Source: Kalymmatonema hyalinum WJT4-NPBG1
Lineage (GTDB): Bacteria; Cyanobacteriota; Cyanobacteriia; Cyanobacteriales; Nostocaceae
Assembly: GCA_019359075.1 (NCBI GenBank)
Contig: JAHHIB010000007.1
Span: 82,258 to 146,257 of the forward strand
Direction of reading: 5' to 3'
DNA length: 64,000 nucleotides
Shown here piece after piece: positions 18,497-26,993 of the stretch. A model generated the notes under the pieces. It saw only the letters and a program-made list of their open reading frames with translations, was not told the origin of the DNA and did not search any database. Position numbers and translations under genes: made by a program. The first letter of the stretch is position 1; the number at the start of each line of letters is the position of its first letter.

Positions 18497-19142
18497 ATAA
18501 ACCGCTTGAGGCAAGGTTTATTAAAAAGCCCTTTTGATTCGATTTTAGATGGCTGGTATTTTGCTTTTTTAGGGTTTTAAAACCTTAACCTCATTGAATT
18601 ATTAACACGAAAAATAATCTTTTATTCAACATCTTTACCTAAATTCACACTCTTTTATGATTTTTGCGAGAGTATAATTAGGCAAGAAAACTGGAAAGAA
18701 GTTTATAGTAAAAAATCCTCCAAAAGGAGGAAAATAAGCGCTTGTGGTAGTTTACAGCGGCATAGGAACTAGATGACTACAATATTTATATCAATATGGC
18801 GGCTCAGGTTTTCCTTGCTTATAATTAAGGAAAAAGGTGTAAAACAAAAGCACCAACATCTAAAAAAAACCACAAATAACTAAGTTAAATAAATCTGAAA
18901 ATTATCGGGCATAGAAAAAATTTAACTGTGGCAGATTAGCATCAATAATTTGAGCCTTCTAGCTGCTAGCAAAAATTGAGCATAGCTCAAGGGTATTTTT
19001 TGGGCTAAGGAAATTTTTGATTGGCAGTAGATGGTTCATGTTTTAACAGAAATTTTTCATATTGGGTTCGACCATATAGCCAACCCAAATTTTTTCCAGT
19101 GTCAGCATGGCTAGATTTGGTCAACCCGGGGAGAATAGTAAA
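18497..19142. other. AT-rich intergenic region, no gene seen
   Basis: About 645 bases of AT-rich sequence. I find no coding frame or RNA gene. A purine-rich AAAGGAGGAAA occurs at about 18722 without a following frame of any length. Confidence 0.5.
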
Positions 19143-19820
19143 ATGTTGGAATTACGAAAAAAAGATTTTAATTGTATTACCAGTTATGCTTTGGAAAGCA
19201 TATCTTCTGTAAATGTAGATAAGCTGAAGCCTTTCTTTACCAAACTTCCTGCAGACCCATATTTGGCAGGCAACTATCGTTTCAGACGACTATCCCATTT
19301 TAAAATTACTGGCGATAGCATAGTCAAGCTGCCACATAGACCTTTCTATCAACCTAGACAATATAATCCTTTACTGGGTAATCTAGTCAGGGAGTATTCA
19401 GAACTAGATGACGAACTGATACAATTGGAAGATTTTAAGAGAATGATTTTAGAATTTTTCGAGTTTTGTAAACTGTGCTCAACCAACAAAGAAATTGCAG
19501 TTCATCAGATTAGAATTACCGCTTCCCCAGAACAAACAGGCGAACCAGCCCCTGAGGGAATCCATAAAGATGGAGTAGACATGATTTGTATATTCTCTGT
19601 AAATAGAGAAAGAATTGAAGGGGGAGAAACTCATCTCTATAAATCTCAGGATGACAGCCCAGTTTTGAATAAAATTCTCAATCCTGGGGAAATGTTAGTA
19701 TTCAGCGACAAGGATTTTTTCCATTTTACGTCTGCTATCAATGCAATAGCCTCAGAGGGCGGTGTGAGAGATGTGTTTGTGTTAACTTGTCCAGGATTGA
19801 TTCCGTCAAAAGATAATTGA
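19143..19820 (+). CDS. 2OG-Fe(II) dioxygenase of the amino-acid hydroxylase type (PF10014-like)
   Basis: About 225 residues. The iron ligands are visible as IHKDGVD (His about 141, Asp about 143) and FFHFTSAI (His about 193), with Arg in GVRDVFVLTC for 2-oxoglutarate. The IEGGETHLY strand before the distal His is typical of this family, which includes L-isoleucine 4-hydroxylase-type enzymes acting on free amino acids. I chose the ATG at 19143 because GGGGAGA precedes it; an upstream ATG at 19107 lacks a good site. Next to a type II thioesterase, it could supply a hydroxylated amino acid to a non-ribosomal peptide; that is inference. Confidence 0.85.
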   Translation: MLELRKKDFNCITSYALESISSVNVDKLKPFFTKLPADPYLAGNYRFRRLSHFKITGDSIVKLPHRPFYQPRQYNPLLGNLVREYSELDDELIQLEDFKRMILEFFEFCKLCSTNKEIAVHQIRITASPEQTGEPAPEGIHKDGVDMICIFSVNRERIEGGETHLYKSQDDSPVLNKILNPGEMLVFSDKDFFHFTSAINAIASEGGVRDVFVLTCPGLIPSKDN

Positions 19821-19998
19821 AGAAGAACAAGAGAACACAGAACTCAGAATGCAATTATTTGACGGTACAACCGACGGGAGCATCCCAAATGTTTAAATTG
19901 CCTGTCGTTCTGACAACTGAGTTATGCGTTCTCTGTTAGTAAAAAAACTAAATTAAATATTCAGACGTTAAGCTATATCAAAAATAAAGGAGTTTTTT

Positions 19999-21240
19999 AT
20001 GGTTGACCTTGACCTAGGGTGGATACGCAATCAGTTTCCAGCACTTTCACAACAAATCAATGGTCAACCTGTGATTTTCTTTGATGGACCTGGTGGTACT
20101 CAGGTACCAAGTAGTGTGATAGATGCGATCGCTCAATACCTAGTAAAGTCAAACGCCAATGCTCACGGGGCTTTTGCCACAAGTCAGCGGACAGATGCGC
20201 TCATAACTTCAGCTCGTGCAGCCATAGCTGATTTATTAGGCTGCAATTCCGACGAAGTGGTCTTTGGTGCCAATATGACCACGCTGACCTATACTTTGAG
20301 TCGAGCGATCGCCCGCGAACTCCAACCCGGTGATGAAATTATTGTCACCAAGCTAGACCATTATGCCAACGTTTCACCTTGGTATGCACTTTCCGAACGC
20401 GGTGTTGTGATTCGTGAAGTTGATATCAACGTAGAAGACTGCACGCTAAACATGAACCATCTCCAGCAGCAAATTAATGAGCGGACGCGATTAGTTGCAG
20501 TGGGGTATGCGTCCAACGCTGTCGGCACAATTAACGACGTGGCAACAGTTGTAAAATTAGCTCATGCTGTTGGGGCGATGGTTTTTGTTGATGCGGTTCA
20601 TTACGTTGCTCATGCTCCAATTGACGTACATATGCTTGAGTGCGACTTTCTCGCTTGCTCGGCTTATAAATTCTTTGGACCCCATGTTGGAGTACTGTAT
20701 GCAAAGCGTGAGCATCTTGAACGGCTGCGTCCTTACAAAGTCCAGCCAGCCCCAGAAGAACTTCCATCTCGTTGGGAAACTGGAACCCAGAACTACGAGG
20801 GGCTAGCGGGGTTAGTGGCGACAATCAACTACTTAACCCAAATAGGTCACCAAGTGTTACCAGGTGTTAAGAACCGCCGAGAAGCCTTGTTAGCAGCGAT
20901 GATTGCAATTAAGCAATACGAAAGAGATTTGTGCGAAAAGTTGGTTACAGGATTGTTACAAATTCCTGGTCTAACTTTATACGGCATCACCGATCCAACC
21001 CGCTTTGACTGGCGGACACCAACCGTTGGAATCCGACTTGCTGAGCAAGCACCTCACGCTATTGCCAAAGCCTTGGGTGAGCAGGGTATCTTTACTTGGA
21101 ACGGCAACTTTTATGCGCTCGGTCTTACCGAGAAGTTAGGAGTTGAGTCAAGCGGGGGATTTCTGCGGATTGGGGTTGTACACTATAACACCATTGAAGA
21201 GATTCAGCGTTTGTTGAAAGCACTCTCCGAGAGGGTGTAG
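19999..21240 (+). CDS. Cysteine desulfurase-like aminotransferase class V protein
   Basis: A 413-residue fold-type I PLP enzyme. It has FFDGPGGTQVPSSV near the N-terminus, the cofactor region VFGANMTTLTYTLSR, VDAVHYVAHAPID and the Schiff-base lysine in CSAYKFFGPHVG (about residue 223). The active-site Cys loop of IscS/SufS is not evident, so it fits the cysteine desulfurase-like subfamily of unsettled substrate rather than a Fe-S assembly enzyme. A strong AAAGGAG site precedes the ATG. It follows the dioxygenase by 178 bp and may share its pathway. Confidence 0.85.
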   Translation: MVDLDLGWIRNQFPALSQQINGQPVIFFDGPGGTQVPSSVIDAIAQYLVKSNANAHGAFATSQRTDALITSARAAIADLLGCNSDEVVFGANMTTLTYTLSRAIARELQPGDEIIVTKLDHYANVSPWYALSERGVVIREVDINVEDCTLNMNHLQQQINERTRLVAVGYASNAVGTINDVATVVKLAHAVGAMVFVDAVHYVAHAPIDVHMLECDFLACSAYKFFGPHVGVLYAKREHLERLRPYKVQPAPEELPSRWETGTQNYEGLAGLVATINYLTQIGHQVLPGVKNRREALLAAMIAIKQYERDLCEKLVTGLLQIPGLTLYGITDPTRFDWRTPTVGIRLAEQAPHAIAKALGEQGIFTWNGNFYALGLTEKLGVESSGGFLRIGVVHYNTIEEIQRLLKALSERV

Positions 21241-21253
21241 AGCAATACCCTAT

Positions 21254-21400
21254 GTGTAAAGACGTTGCACTGGAACGTCGGCGTTGCTCAAGTATGAATC
21301 CGGATGTAGAGACGTGCCATGGCACGTCTCTACAAGGATTTTGGTATTATGGAAAATCATTTTCATACATGGAATCAGCAACGCCGGAACGTTTTTACAC
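21254..21400. repeat. Nested palindromic (MITE-like) repeat with perfect 28-bp core
   Basis: The outer arms GTGTAAAGACGTT and AACGTTTTTACAC are inverted with one mismatch; inside them are GGCGTTGC and GCAACGCC. Near the middle is a perfect 28-bp palindrome (21306-21333) beginning GTAGAGACGTGCC. A related 28-bp palindrome is at 59130. Confidence 0.7.
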
Positions 21401-21452
21401 CCCTTTGCTGGATATTCACTCCAATAAATCGGGTTGCTGGCGGACAATCATG

Positions 21453-21845
21453 TCATACAGTGACTGGAAACTGAACCAACCCATGAAATGTGATCCAACA
21501 AGCATCCTGGGTAAGTGGGTCGAGAAGGCGTCCCAAAGTTGACCAGGTTTTGCCATAAAGGGAATGTGCGTGAGCAGCGGCTACTACATCTGGTCGCGCT
21601 TTATGGATTTGCGAGTGTATGGCGAAAGCAGCAGCATTTACTGGCTTGTCACCCTCAACCACCTCACCCTTATGGTTGACCAGCACAAGGTCTGAAACTC
21701 GGATGTGACCAAAGTACAGCCCAAAAGGGTTAACCCAAAAATGGTCATGCAACTCAGGATCGCGAGCAGTGATGTGTCCGGCGATGCCTTCATCGAATCC
21801 GTAACGAGCGAACAAACGAAAGGCATAATTAATTTCTGGAGATGT
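21453..21845 (-). pseudogene. Truncated class II aldolase/adducin-domain gene
   Basis: The frame encodes YAFRLFARYGFDEGIAGHIT, HFWVNPFGLYF and AAHAHSLYGK, the zinc-binding core of class II aldolase/adducin proteins. After DPLTQDAC it runs into unrelated WITFHGLVQF and stops, so about the last hundred residues of the family are missing. Upstream the frame is closed by a TAG at 21846-21848, so the N-terminus is also broken. The upstream end abuts the end of the TetR gene, as if a deletion had joined them. Confidence 0.75.
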
Positions 21846-21875
21846 CTAGAACAGACTGCTTTGCGCTCACGCAGT

Positions 21876-22556
21876 TCATGGTGTCTGTTGCAAAAGATTT
21901 TTGATGGGTAGTGACTTCTGCTCGTTCTGTTTTTCCACCAGGTAGGACAATAAAAGATTTGTAATTTCTTGCTCAAGCTGCCCATCGCTGAGCAATTCCG
22001 GACATTCAATGACTGCTGCATGGGTTAAAGATTCAACAGTGCGCCCTAAAATGAACACTGTCAAATCGAGATTTTGTGGTTTAACTTGATCTCGCCATCT
22101 CTCTAAATAAGACCGAAGCAAAGCGTTAATTTGTTCTTCTGCGTTGCCGACTTGCTTAAGCCGACCAATTCGAGGGACTTCCTCATCCAGCACTTTATGC
22201 AGTTTTGGATTAACTGCGTGAGCTGCGATCGCCGCTTTTACTAATTCCGGCAAGGCAACTTCTATCGGAGCATTGAACAAATCTTTTAGTTTCGATTCGA
22301 CCAACGAAATCATCTCATTGGCATGATGTTCGATGAGTGAGGCGACTAAGGCTTCTTTGTTGGGGAAGTACTGATACAGCGATCCAATGCTCACTCCAGC
22401 TAGCTCTGCAATCCGATTTGTACTCGCTTTGTCGTAGCCTTCTTCGGTCAAAATACGAGCAGTTGCACTCAGAATGGCATCAACTGTCACTTTAGAACGG
22501 TCTTGCTGCGGTAATTTACGCGGTGTTGTGGGAATTTTGCGAGGCATCGGAATCAC
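21876..22556 (-). CDS. TetR/AcrR family transcriptional regulator
   Basis: About 226 residues. The N-terminal helix-turn-helix domain reads ILSATARILTEEGYDKASTN, RIAELAGVSIGSLYQYF and PNKEALVASL (residues about 26-72). The ligand domain follows. A second ATG at codon 4 is an alternative start. It is divergent from a cupin gene, and the 77-bp spacer holds two matching palindromes, so it most likely represses the cupin gene and itself. Its C-terminal tail (KSLPIKNLLQQTP) runs up to the aldolase remnant and may be altered. Confidence 0.9.
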   Translation of the reverse strand: MIPMPRKIPTTPRKLPQQDRSKVTVDAILSATARILTEEGYDKASTNRIAELAGVSIGSLYQYFPNKEALVASLIEHHANEMISLVESKLKDLFNAPIEVALPELVKAAIAAHAVNPKLHKVLDEEVPRIGRLKQVGNAEEQINALLRSYLERWRDQVKPQNLDLTVFILGRTVESLTHAAVIECPELLSDGQLEQEITNLLLSYLVEKQNEQKSLPIKNLLQQTP

Positions 22557-22582
22557 CAGATGAAATGCGAGTTGCTAAAAGT

Positions 22583-22594
22583 GAGTTATCACTC
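22583..22594. promoter_or_regulatory. Putative TetR operator 1
   Basis: GAGTTATCACTC is a GAGT-N4-ACTC palindrome in the TetR/cupin divergent spacer. Its centre is 21 bp from the second site, two helical turns. Confidence 0.6.
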
Positions 22595-22603
22595 GTAACA
22601 TAT

Positions 22604-22615
22604 GAGCTATTGCTC
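22604..22615. promoter_or_regulatory. Putative TetR operator 2
   Basis: GAGCTATTGCTC, extended by TGA...TCA flanks, has the same half-site logic as operator 1. The paired sites suggest two dimers bound to the same DNA face. Confidence 0.6.
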
Positions 22616-22633
22616 ACATCTTACCAGGCAGTC

Positions 22634-23065
22634 ATGAAGAAATTTACTCTTGCGGCAGAATTGAACCAAGTTTTAGGTGTCAATCCCCGCCTCTTTGGAG
22701 TTTTCAATGACTCACACCTTCTGGGAGTTGTCAAAGTCAAGGATGCACAGGGATTTTGGGAAACTCACCATCAGGGCGAGGAACTACTGGTTATTCTGTC
22801 AGGAAGAGCGCGTTTCACCGCGTTAATCGATGGGCAGAAACAGGTTGTAGAAATTGGTGCAGGAGAAATTGTCTGGATTCCCAAAGATGCCGAACATTCT
22901 GCGGAAATTATAGAGGAACTACATATCCTCTTTGTCTCACCCAAAGATGGCAATTCAGCACGGGTTGAGGATGGCGTCAAATCGCAAACTGAAAGACTGA
23001 CAGCGCATCAACAACATTTAGAGCAACCACAACTCACAACCACAGTTACAGCAGTTTTCAATTGA
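22634..23065 (+). CDS. Cupin-domain protein
   Basis: About 143 residues. The single cupin barrel has motif 1 around FWETHHQGEELLVILSGRA (two His and a Glu as metal ligands) and motif 2 around IPKDAEHSAEII. The ATG at 22634 is chosen because the frame upstream passes through the operator region. Small cupins of this kind are often sugar- or small-molecule-binding or detoxifying. Divergent placement from the TetR gene suggests induction by the ligand of that regulator. Substrate unknown. Confidence 0.85.
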   Translation: MKKFTLAAELNQVLGVNPRLFGVFNDSHLLGVVKVKDAQGFWETHHQGEELLVILSGRARFTALIDGQKQVVEIGAGEIVWIPKDAEHSAEIIEELHILFVSPKDGNSARVEDGVKSQTERLTAHQQHLEQPQLTTTVTAVFN

Positions 23066-23240
23066 ATGGATTACAGTACTGATGTTTATGAGTGGAATGG
23101 GTGTCTCGCCAGTTCTAGATTCAAGGGCGGGCAGGATGCCCACTCCACAAGAACTGTATTCAATGCAGTTGCAAACAGGTATATGTATTGCATGCAATTG
23201 AAAATTGCTATAAGTAAGCGTAATAGAGGAACGAGAAATT

Positions 23241-23606
23241 ATGAATTCACCCAAATATCGTGTATTTGTCTGTACAAAACAACGTGATGCCAACGATCCA
23301 GAGGGTTGCTGTCATAACTGTGGAGCGCTGGAAATTTATCAAGCCTTTCAGGAGGAAATTTCACAGCGACAACTAGAAAATCAGGTGGAAATTCGTCGCT
23401 CTGGTTGTTTAGACCATTGTGAAGCAGGAGCCGTTGCTATGATTTCTCAACCTAAGCTTCATGAAGTGTCGTGGTTACCTACAAAAATTCAGAAAAAAAT
23501 TGCCTCTAACAAACATTATTACGGTCGCCTCAAGCGTGCAGATATTGCCGAACTGGTCGAGAGTCATTTTGTCAATGGACAGCCACTGAAACGGTGTCAG
23601 ATTTAG
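23241..23606 (+). CDS. Thioredoxin-like [2Fe-2S] ferredoxin
   Basis: A 121-residue protein starting KYRVFVCTKQR. The cysteines expected to hold a [2Fe-2S] cluster are at 11, 23, 24, 27, 56 and 60 (VFVCTKQR, EGCCHNCGA, SGCLDHCEAGA), the spacing of the thioredoxin-fold ferredoxins. The C-terminal part (LVESHFVNGQPLKRC) is also typical. It probably carries electrons in the cytosol. An AATAGAGGAACG purine-rich site precedes the ATG. No partner enzyme is adjacent. Confidence 0.88.
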   Translation: MNSPKYRVFVCTKQRDANDPEGCCHNCGALEIYQAFQEEISQRQLENQVEIRRSGCLDHCEAGAVAMISQPKLHEVSWLPTKIQKKIASNKHYYGRLKRADIAELVESHFVNGQPLKRCQI

Positions 23607-23688
23607 AATATGGTAAAAGCGGCACAATGAACATCGCTTACCAAAGCTTTTTGATAAGAGCAATGTTCTTACCGTTAGCAAAAAGATC

Positions 23689-24240
23689 ATGAAATCAGAC
23701 ATCATTCTCATTGGTCCTATTAGTGCTGGCAAAAGTACTGTCGGAGCACTACTAGCTGATAGGCTCGGTCTTCCACAATGCTCTATGGATAGCTTACGGT
23801 GGGACTACTACAAAGAAATCGGCTATGACGAGGAGCTAGCAAAACATAAGCGGGAAACTGAAGGTTTTTCGAGTCTCCTTCAGTATTGGAAGCCATTTGA
23901 AGCTTACGCTGTTGAAAGGCTACTGTCGGAACACGAGCAGTGCGTCATTGATTTTGGGGCTGGTCATTCCGTATATGAGGATGTTGCCTTATTCCAACGA
24001 GTTCAGCAAGCCTTAGCACCATATCCCAATGTTGTTCTTGTGCTTCCATCACCGGATTTAGATGAGTCAGTGCAAATTCTTAATGAGCGAAACGAGTACG
24101 TGCCAGATGGCAAACCAAATGTCAATGAGCACTTCGTTAGACACTCTTCAAATTATGAGCTTGCGAAATTTACCGTGTATACAAAAGGCAAGACACCGTC
24201 CGAAACTTGTGACGAGATTCTGTACTTGATACCGATCTAA
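23689..24240 (+). CDS. Shikimate-kinase-like P-loop protein
   Basis: A 183-residue protein starting IILIGPISAGKSTVGALLA, a Walker A in the style of shikimate and small-molecule kinases, followed by DRLGLPQCSMDSLRWDYY. The Walker B region is less clear (CVIDFGAGHS). It lacks the full shikimate-binding signature, so I call it an AAA/kinase-like P-loop protein of unknown substrate. A hairpin after the stop (GTTCAGACTTGG ... CCGAGGTCTGAAC, about 24262-24310) may end its transcript. Confidence 0.7.
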   Translation: MKSDIILIGPISAGKSTVGALLADRLGLPQCSMDSLRWDYYKEIGYDEELAKHKRETEGFSSLLQYWKPFEAYAVERLLSEHEQCVIDFGAGHSVYEDVALFQRVQQALAPYPNVVLVLPSPDLDESVQILNERNEYVPDGKPNVNEHFVRHSSNYELAKFTVYTKGKTPSETCDEILYLIPI

Positions 24241-25275
24241 CTCCCGGTGCAGTGGACAGTTGGTTCAGACTTGGGCTATGACCTCTCGGTCATCTGCCGA
24301 GGTCTGAACTTTGCTGTTAAAAGATTTGGTAAAGTATTCATAAAAATTCTATAAAATAGCTCTGAATCGAGTGCTATTTGAATTTGTCCTACATTACACT
24401 TAAAGCGAGTACTTAAAATTATCTAAAGACAGTTGCAAAGTAAAGAGTTTGTGCATATAGTGCAACTCTGAATTAGAGCCTCAGAAGTTATTCCTATGAT
24501 CAGACCAGGTTTTATTCCATCAACCCTCCAGGCTCACATCCACCAAACACTGTTAAAAGGTTCTCTTTTCCTGGGATATAATCCCGTTGTTCAAAGAGTC
24601 TCTGCTGTACGAATTCCTGGTGGTTTGACTCCACCTTAAGTTGAAAAATTTGAATTGCTCTCGTGGTAGATATCAGAGGCATGGGCTTAATGCTGTCCAG
24701 CCTTGCGAGAGATAAGCTAAATCCAGTTAGTGTTTTTGTTTTTTAGCTAACAAGATTCAGAAGGTTTCTGAAACGGTAATTTTATAGTAGACGTTGTTAC
24801 TTGAGTTTTTAAAGTAGCTACAAAAACTTGCTAACACTGCTACAGTATCTGCGACTTTAGCCTGTTCTCCTAAATATGGAAGAACTTAAGCCAAGGCTTT
24901 GTCGAGATGATTTTAGGTGAAATCTGTTGACTTTGAATTCCTGGCTTTTTAAGGAATTAACCTTTGATTAAATACTCCAATAAGTCTTTTTTGCTTGGCA
25001 AGAATTACTTCTTTAAACTACATTTTCCCACTTATGCGAGAGTTTTAAGGTGTGGAAACGGAGTATTAGCTTAATCTCCTCAATTTTGAAGGCAGGTTAG
25101 TAATTGCTCTGCTGAGTTACACTGCTATTTCAGTAAGAACTGTAAGTTTTGACTGAATATGCCTTTTTTGGCGTTGTTCCGGTACGGAACCTTGTCAGAT
25201 AGTACACCTCAACAACGGTTGTTCCCAAATCTTTTAAGGCTTAATTTACTGCATTATTATCTAAAGGAAATACTC
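24241..25275. other. Long intergenic region with one possible small gene
   Basis: This region of 1.03 kb has no long gene. Apart from the terminator-like hairpin at its left end and a 47-codon frame at 24496-24639, I see nothing with coding character. The upstream continuation of the acyltransferase frame (25159-25275) is probably untranslated. Confidence 0.5.
24496..24639 (+). CDS. Possible 47-residue peptide gene
   Basis: An ATG-initiated frame of 47 residues starts MIRPGFIPSTLQAHIHQ and ends VRIPGGLTPP. Its composition looks peptide-like, with no low complexity. No strong ribosome-binding site is seen and no recognisable RiPP leader motif is present. The Pro/Gly-rich end is the only distinctive feature. 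It is not recognised and may be chance. Confidence 0.25.
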   Translation: MIRPGFIPSTLQAHIHQTLLKGSLFLGYNPVVQRVSAVRIPGGLTPP

Positions 25276-25971
25276 ATGACTACCGAATATTTTTTTTCAA
25301 AAGGGATACGTTTACAAGAAATTTTAGTAACTACTTTCTTAAGAGACATTTCAATAATTGATTTAGGACCAAAGCTGCGAAATCTGGTATATCGTAGTAT
25401 CTTTTCAAGGATAGGTCGCTCGGTTTATATTCAAGAGGGAGTTGAATTTACCGGGACTTCTTCTATTGAAATTGGAAACGGGGTGTGTATTTTCAAAGGT
25501 GTTTGTATAGATGCACGAGGACACAAAAATAATAAAATTTATTTAGAAAATGGAGTTACCATTGAGCGTAACGTTAATATCCGGTGTTTGGAGAACACTT
25601 ACATACATATTGAACAAGATACTTTCATCGGTTCTGGTGTTTGTATTGCTGGACCTGGAGACATCAAAATTGGCAAGCGATGTCTGATTGCAGCAAACTC
25701 TGGAATATATGCAAATAATTATAATTTTTCAAATCCCATAGAGTCAATTAAATACCAAGGTATTTCTCGTAAGGGAATTGTGATTGAGGATGATTGTTGG
25801 CTGGGTCATGGAGTGACGATATTAAACGGAGTAACTATTGGTGAAGGTAGTGTCATTAGTACAGGAGCGGTTGTGACCAAAGATGTTCCTCCCTACTCCG
25901 TCGTTGTCGGTGTACCTGCACGAGTTATCGAAAGCCGAACTAGCAAGCAACGGGTGAACACTAGAGACTAA
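25276..25971 (+). CDS. Left-handed beta-helix (hexapeptide) acyltransferase
   Basis: About 231 residues made largely of hexapeptide repeats (IEIGNGVCIFKGV, VTIERNVNI, IGSGVCIAG, IGKRCLIAANSG). It ends in the O-acetyltransferase pattern WLGHGVTILNGVTIGEGSVI, TGAVVTKDVPPYSVVVGVPA. It probably acetylates a sugar or related acceptor using acetyl-CoA. I start at the ATG at 25276, which has AAAGGAAA a few bases upstream. It is isolated from the glycan loci. Confidence 0.88.
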   Translation: MTTEYFFSKGIRLQEILVTTFLRDISIIDLGPKLRNLVYRSIFSRIGRSVYIQEGVEFTGTSSIEIGNGVCIFKGVCIDARGHKNNKIYLENGVTIERNVNIRCLENTYIHIEQDTFIGSGVCIAGPGDIKIGKRCLIAANSGIYANNYNFSNPIESIKYQGISRKGIVIEDDCWLGHGVTILNGVTIGEGSVISTGAVVTKDVPPYSVVVGVPARVIESRTSKQRVNTRD

Positions 25972-26028
25972 CGCTGCTGCATAATCTTTCCTAAGTACGT
26001 GGGCTGAATTAAATATAAAACCACTGTA

Positions 26029-26099
26029 GGATGCGTTAGCCAAGAGTACAGCATCCAATTGGCGGGGTTGGTGCGTTACGGCTTCGCCTAACTCACCCG
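26029..26099. repeat. Cyanobacterial GGATGCGTTAG-type repeat
   Basis: GGATGCGTTAGCC ... GGTGCGTTACGGCTTCGCC, a short hairpin-prone repeat familiar from cyanobacterial intergenic DNA, between the convergent acyltransferase and SWIM genes. Confidence 0.55.
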
Positions 26100-26150
26100 A
26101 AGCTATCTTCAATTTGTTTTCGCCTACCTACTTACAATAAATATTATCAG

Positions 26151-26990
26151 TTACATCAAATTCTGATTCTTTGTTTTCACTCGCTGATATAACTCCTCCA
26201 TTGCTTCAATAAAAGAACTATCCTTTTGCCAAAAAGCTGGAAAATCTCCCTGTTTCTTAATCAAAATTGCTGAAACTGCGCTGGGAGTTCCAACTTCAAT
26301 TGTTTGAGGTAATCGCTTTGTTCCTAACCAAAATTCCCTTGCGCTAGGCTTTTGGTCTATCTGCTGTTTAGAAAGCTTTGTATACAAAGAAGTCGAAGCT
26401 TCTATCTCAATTTCTTTGGCATCGAGTTCCTGAGAAAGTGCTTTCCCCAAAGGGGATTCAGCTAGTTTTGCCTGAAGTTCTGCTTTCGATAATCCCCGTA
26501 GTTCAAATAGCAAAAATGGGTTCTGATCCAGTTGGGAAGCAACTAGATAGTAAACTCCGGCAATATGTTTGCAGGGATTGGCATAATCTGGACAAGAACA
26601 TGAAGTTTTGAAGTCTTTTCTACTATGAGGTAATAGGTGTAATCCTGATTCAGAAAAAGAGTCTTCAATGTTTTCTGGGACTTCATTAAGTAGCAGCCGA
26701 GAAACAATACTGGCTTTCGATGAAAGTTGTTGAATAATTTCCTTCCAACGTGCTTTAACAATGGGTGTAATTTCTATTGAAATGTTGTATGTTGGTTCTT
26801 TGTAAACTCCAAAATAGGGATTAACTGACCCTTTTACCATAGCCGTGATGTGATTTTGCTCAATTTCAAAGCTCAACACTTTACCACCACGAGCATAGGA
26901 ACGTCCGCGTTGTAGTCTGGCTTCATCGCTAAAAGCTTCTAGTGCTTTAATAAAGCGATCGCCCCACCAACTTCGACTAAATTTAGCCAT
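26151..26990 (-). CDS. SWIM zinc-finger protein
   Basis: A 279-residue protein with the SWIM signature CxCx6CxH in TSCSCPDYANPCKHIAGV (Cys 131, 133, 140 and His 142). SWIM domains bind zinc and are thought to contact DNA or protein. The gene begins 3 bp after the stop of the SNF2 gene on the same strand, and SWIM proteins are regularly encoded beside SNF2 ATPases, so the two likely form a functional unit acting on DNA or nucleoprotein. Confidence 0.88.
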   Translation of the reverse strand: MAKFSRSWWGDRFIKALEAFSDEARLQRGRSYARGGKVLSFEIEQNHITAMVKGSVNPYFGVYKEPTYNISIEITPIVKARWKEIIQQLSSKASIVSRLLLNEVPENIEDSFSESGLHLLPHSRKDFKTSCSCPDYANPCKHIAGVYYLVASQLDQNPFLLFELRGLSKAELQAKLAESPLGKALSQELDAKEIEIEASTSLYTKLSKQQIDQKPSAREFWLGTKRLPQTIEVGTPSAVSAILIKKQGDFPAFWQKDSSFIEAMEELYQRVKTKNQNLM

Positions 26991-26993
26991 ACA

